Origin: an uncultured Christensenellaceae bacterium
GTDB lineage: Bacteria; Bacillota; Clostridia; Christensenellales; UBA3700
NCBI GenBank assembly: GCA_944383895.1
Contig: CALWRH010000005.1
Coordinates: 62,001-126,000 of the forward strand
Length of the DNA: 64,000 nucleotides
Reading direction: 5' to 3'
Part shown: positions 63,162 to 64,000 of the stretch, in pieces
Numbering within the stretch: position 1 is the first letter of the stretch
How the letters are laid out: every line of letters begins with the position of its first letter
Translations under genes and position numbers: made by a program
The notes under the pieces: model-generated
The model's database searches: none
What the model saw: the letters and a program-made list of their open reading frames with translations, nothing else
Told to the model about the DNA's origin: nothing

Positions 63162-64000
63162 ATGACCAAAAAATTCAGACAGCCGCAAGGCGTCAGCGAC
63201 GTATTGACCCGTCAGTGTTACGCCAAAAACAAAATCGAAAGACAACTTCTCGATTGCTATGCGCGCTACGGTTACAACCAGATAGATACTCCTGTGCTCG
63301 AGTACGGAGATCTTTATTCCGCGGGAGCAGGCAAGGTCAATATGAACAAGCTGTTCAAACTTACGGATTACGACGGCAGCTTGCTCGTTCTCCGTCCGGA
63401 TATGACGATGCCTATTTCCCGTATTGTTTCGACAAAGATACCCGAGGGTAAATACAAGTTCTGTTACAGAGGCAAGATGTTCCGTTTTTCTCAGGGCGTC
63501 GGGACAAGAGAATTTTCGCAGGTAGGCATAGAGCTTATGGGCGCGAGCGGGATAGCATATGATGCAGAGGTAGTATCGCTTGCGATCGCAAGTCTTCTCG
63601 AGGTCGGACTCGAAGAGTTTATTATCGATATCGGACATGTCGGATTTTTCAAGGGTCTTTTGCAGTCTCTCGATCTTGCCGAAGACGAAAGGAAGGAGCT
63701 TGCCGAACTCGTCGAGAGCAAGAACTCTATCGGGGAACAGCTTTTTGCCAAGAAAGTCGGACTCACCAAAGATCAGCAGGAACGCATACTCAAGATGCCT
63801 ATGCTTTTCGGTGGTGACGAGGTTTTTGCGGAGGCGAGAAAATATTGCGTGAACGACGAAATGAAAAACGCAGTCGAAACGCTTGAAAAGCTCGATACTA
63901 TTCTGAAACAACAAGGTTATGACAAGTATGTCAGCTACGACCTGTCGCTTGTCGGAGAAATGTCCTATTACAGCGGCATAGTGTTCAAGGGCATGTGCGA
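63162..64000 (+). CDS. hisZ: ATP phosphoribosyltransferase regulatory subunit HisZ (3' end outside window)
   Basis: First 279 codons. A histidyl-tRNA-synthetase-like protein that, with short-form HisG, starts histidine synthesis. FRQPQGVSDVLTRQCYAKNK, LRPDMTMPISRIV, FCYRGKMFRFSQGVGTREFS, IDIGHVGFFKGLL and YYSGIVFKGM are HisZ-like; the IGHVGFF segment separates it from true HisRS. GAAGGTGA lies 5-6 nt before the ATG. It probably opens a histidine operon beyond the window. HisRS remains a less likely alternative. Confidence 0.88.
   Translation, partial: MTKKFRQPQGVSDVLTRQCYAKNKIERQLLDCYARYGYNQIDTPVLEYGDLYSAGAGKVNMNKLFKLTDYDGSLLVLRPDMTMPISRIVSTKIPEGKYKFCYRGKMFRFSQGVGTREFSQVGIELMGASGIAYDAEVVSLAIASLLEVGLEEFIIDIGHVGFFKGLLQSLDLAEDERKELAELVESKNSIGEQLFAKKVGLTKDQQERILKMPMLFGGDEVFAEARKYCVNDEMKNAVETLEKLDTILKQQGYDKYVSYDLSLVGEMSYYSGIVFKGMC

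Overview
The window is a chromosome segment of a spore-forming or spore-descended low-to-moderate G+C Gram-positive anaerobe, most likely class Clostridia (phylum Bacillota). This is inferred from gene content and order: yqfC-yqfD-phoH-pgpH-ybeY-cdd-era-yqzL-recO, ctsR-mcsA-mcsB-clpC, hrcA-grpE-dnaK-dnaJ-prmA-rsmE-mtaB, and yicC-gmk-rpoZ-coaBC-priA-def-fmt-rsmB-rlmN-rsgA-rpe-spoVM-rpmB-asp23-fakA-recG are all classic Bacillota blocks. Sporulation genes (yqfC, yqfD, a 26-codon spoVM) and pyruvate phosphate dikinase fit a Clostridia-like anaerobe. No rRNA, tRNA, CRISPR array, transposase or phage gene was seen. Almost everything is on the plus strand; only an acetyltransferase and rpmB are on the minus strand.

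Layout. 1-7.2 kb: the end of dnaB, then a tightly overlapping sporulation/RNA/GTPase operon. 7.4-14.3 kb: single genes ppdK, dinB (with a LexA-like box), a BioY-BioB fusion (with a BirA-like operator) and galU. 14.4-15.9 kb: a small AT-rich accessory patch of four unknown genes. 16.2-20.9 kb: the CtsR heat-shock operon with its operator. 21.1-28.8 kb: a ZIP metal transporter and a complete phosphate module (pstS, fused pstC-pstA, pstB, phoU, phoP, phoR). 29-33.3 kb: hpf, a GNAT enzyme and a 1032-residue surface protein. 33.4-41.9 kb: the HrcA/CIRCE chaperone operon, prmA-rsmE-mtaB-HIT and rpsU. 42.2-47 kb: an unknown small protein, pcrA and ligA. 47.2-63 kb: the long yicC-to-recG housekeeping block. 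The window ends inside hisZ.

How it fits together. Three stress circuits can be read directly from operators: CtsR (protein quality control), HrcA/CIRCE (DnaK system) and LexA (dinB). A Pho-box-like direct repeat precedes pstS, and the two-component system likely to read it lies at the end of the same cluster. The most unusual items are two in-frame fusions (BioY-BioB and PstC-PstA), a PgpH c-di-AMP phosphodiesterase without its extracellular domain, and a recurrent promoter architecture in which a -35/-10 pair sits 6-7 nt before an ATG with no ribosome-binding site, implying leaderless mRNAs for dinB, prmA, asp23, a GNAT gene and the large surface-protein gene. Small genes found by reading the sequence directly are yqzL, rpsU and spoVM.
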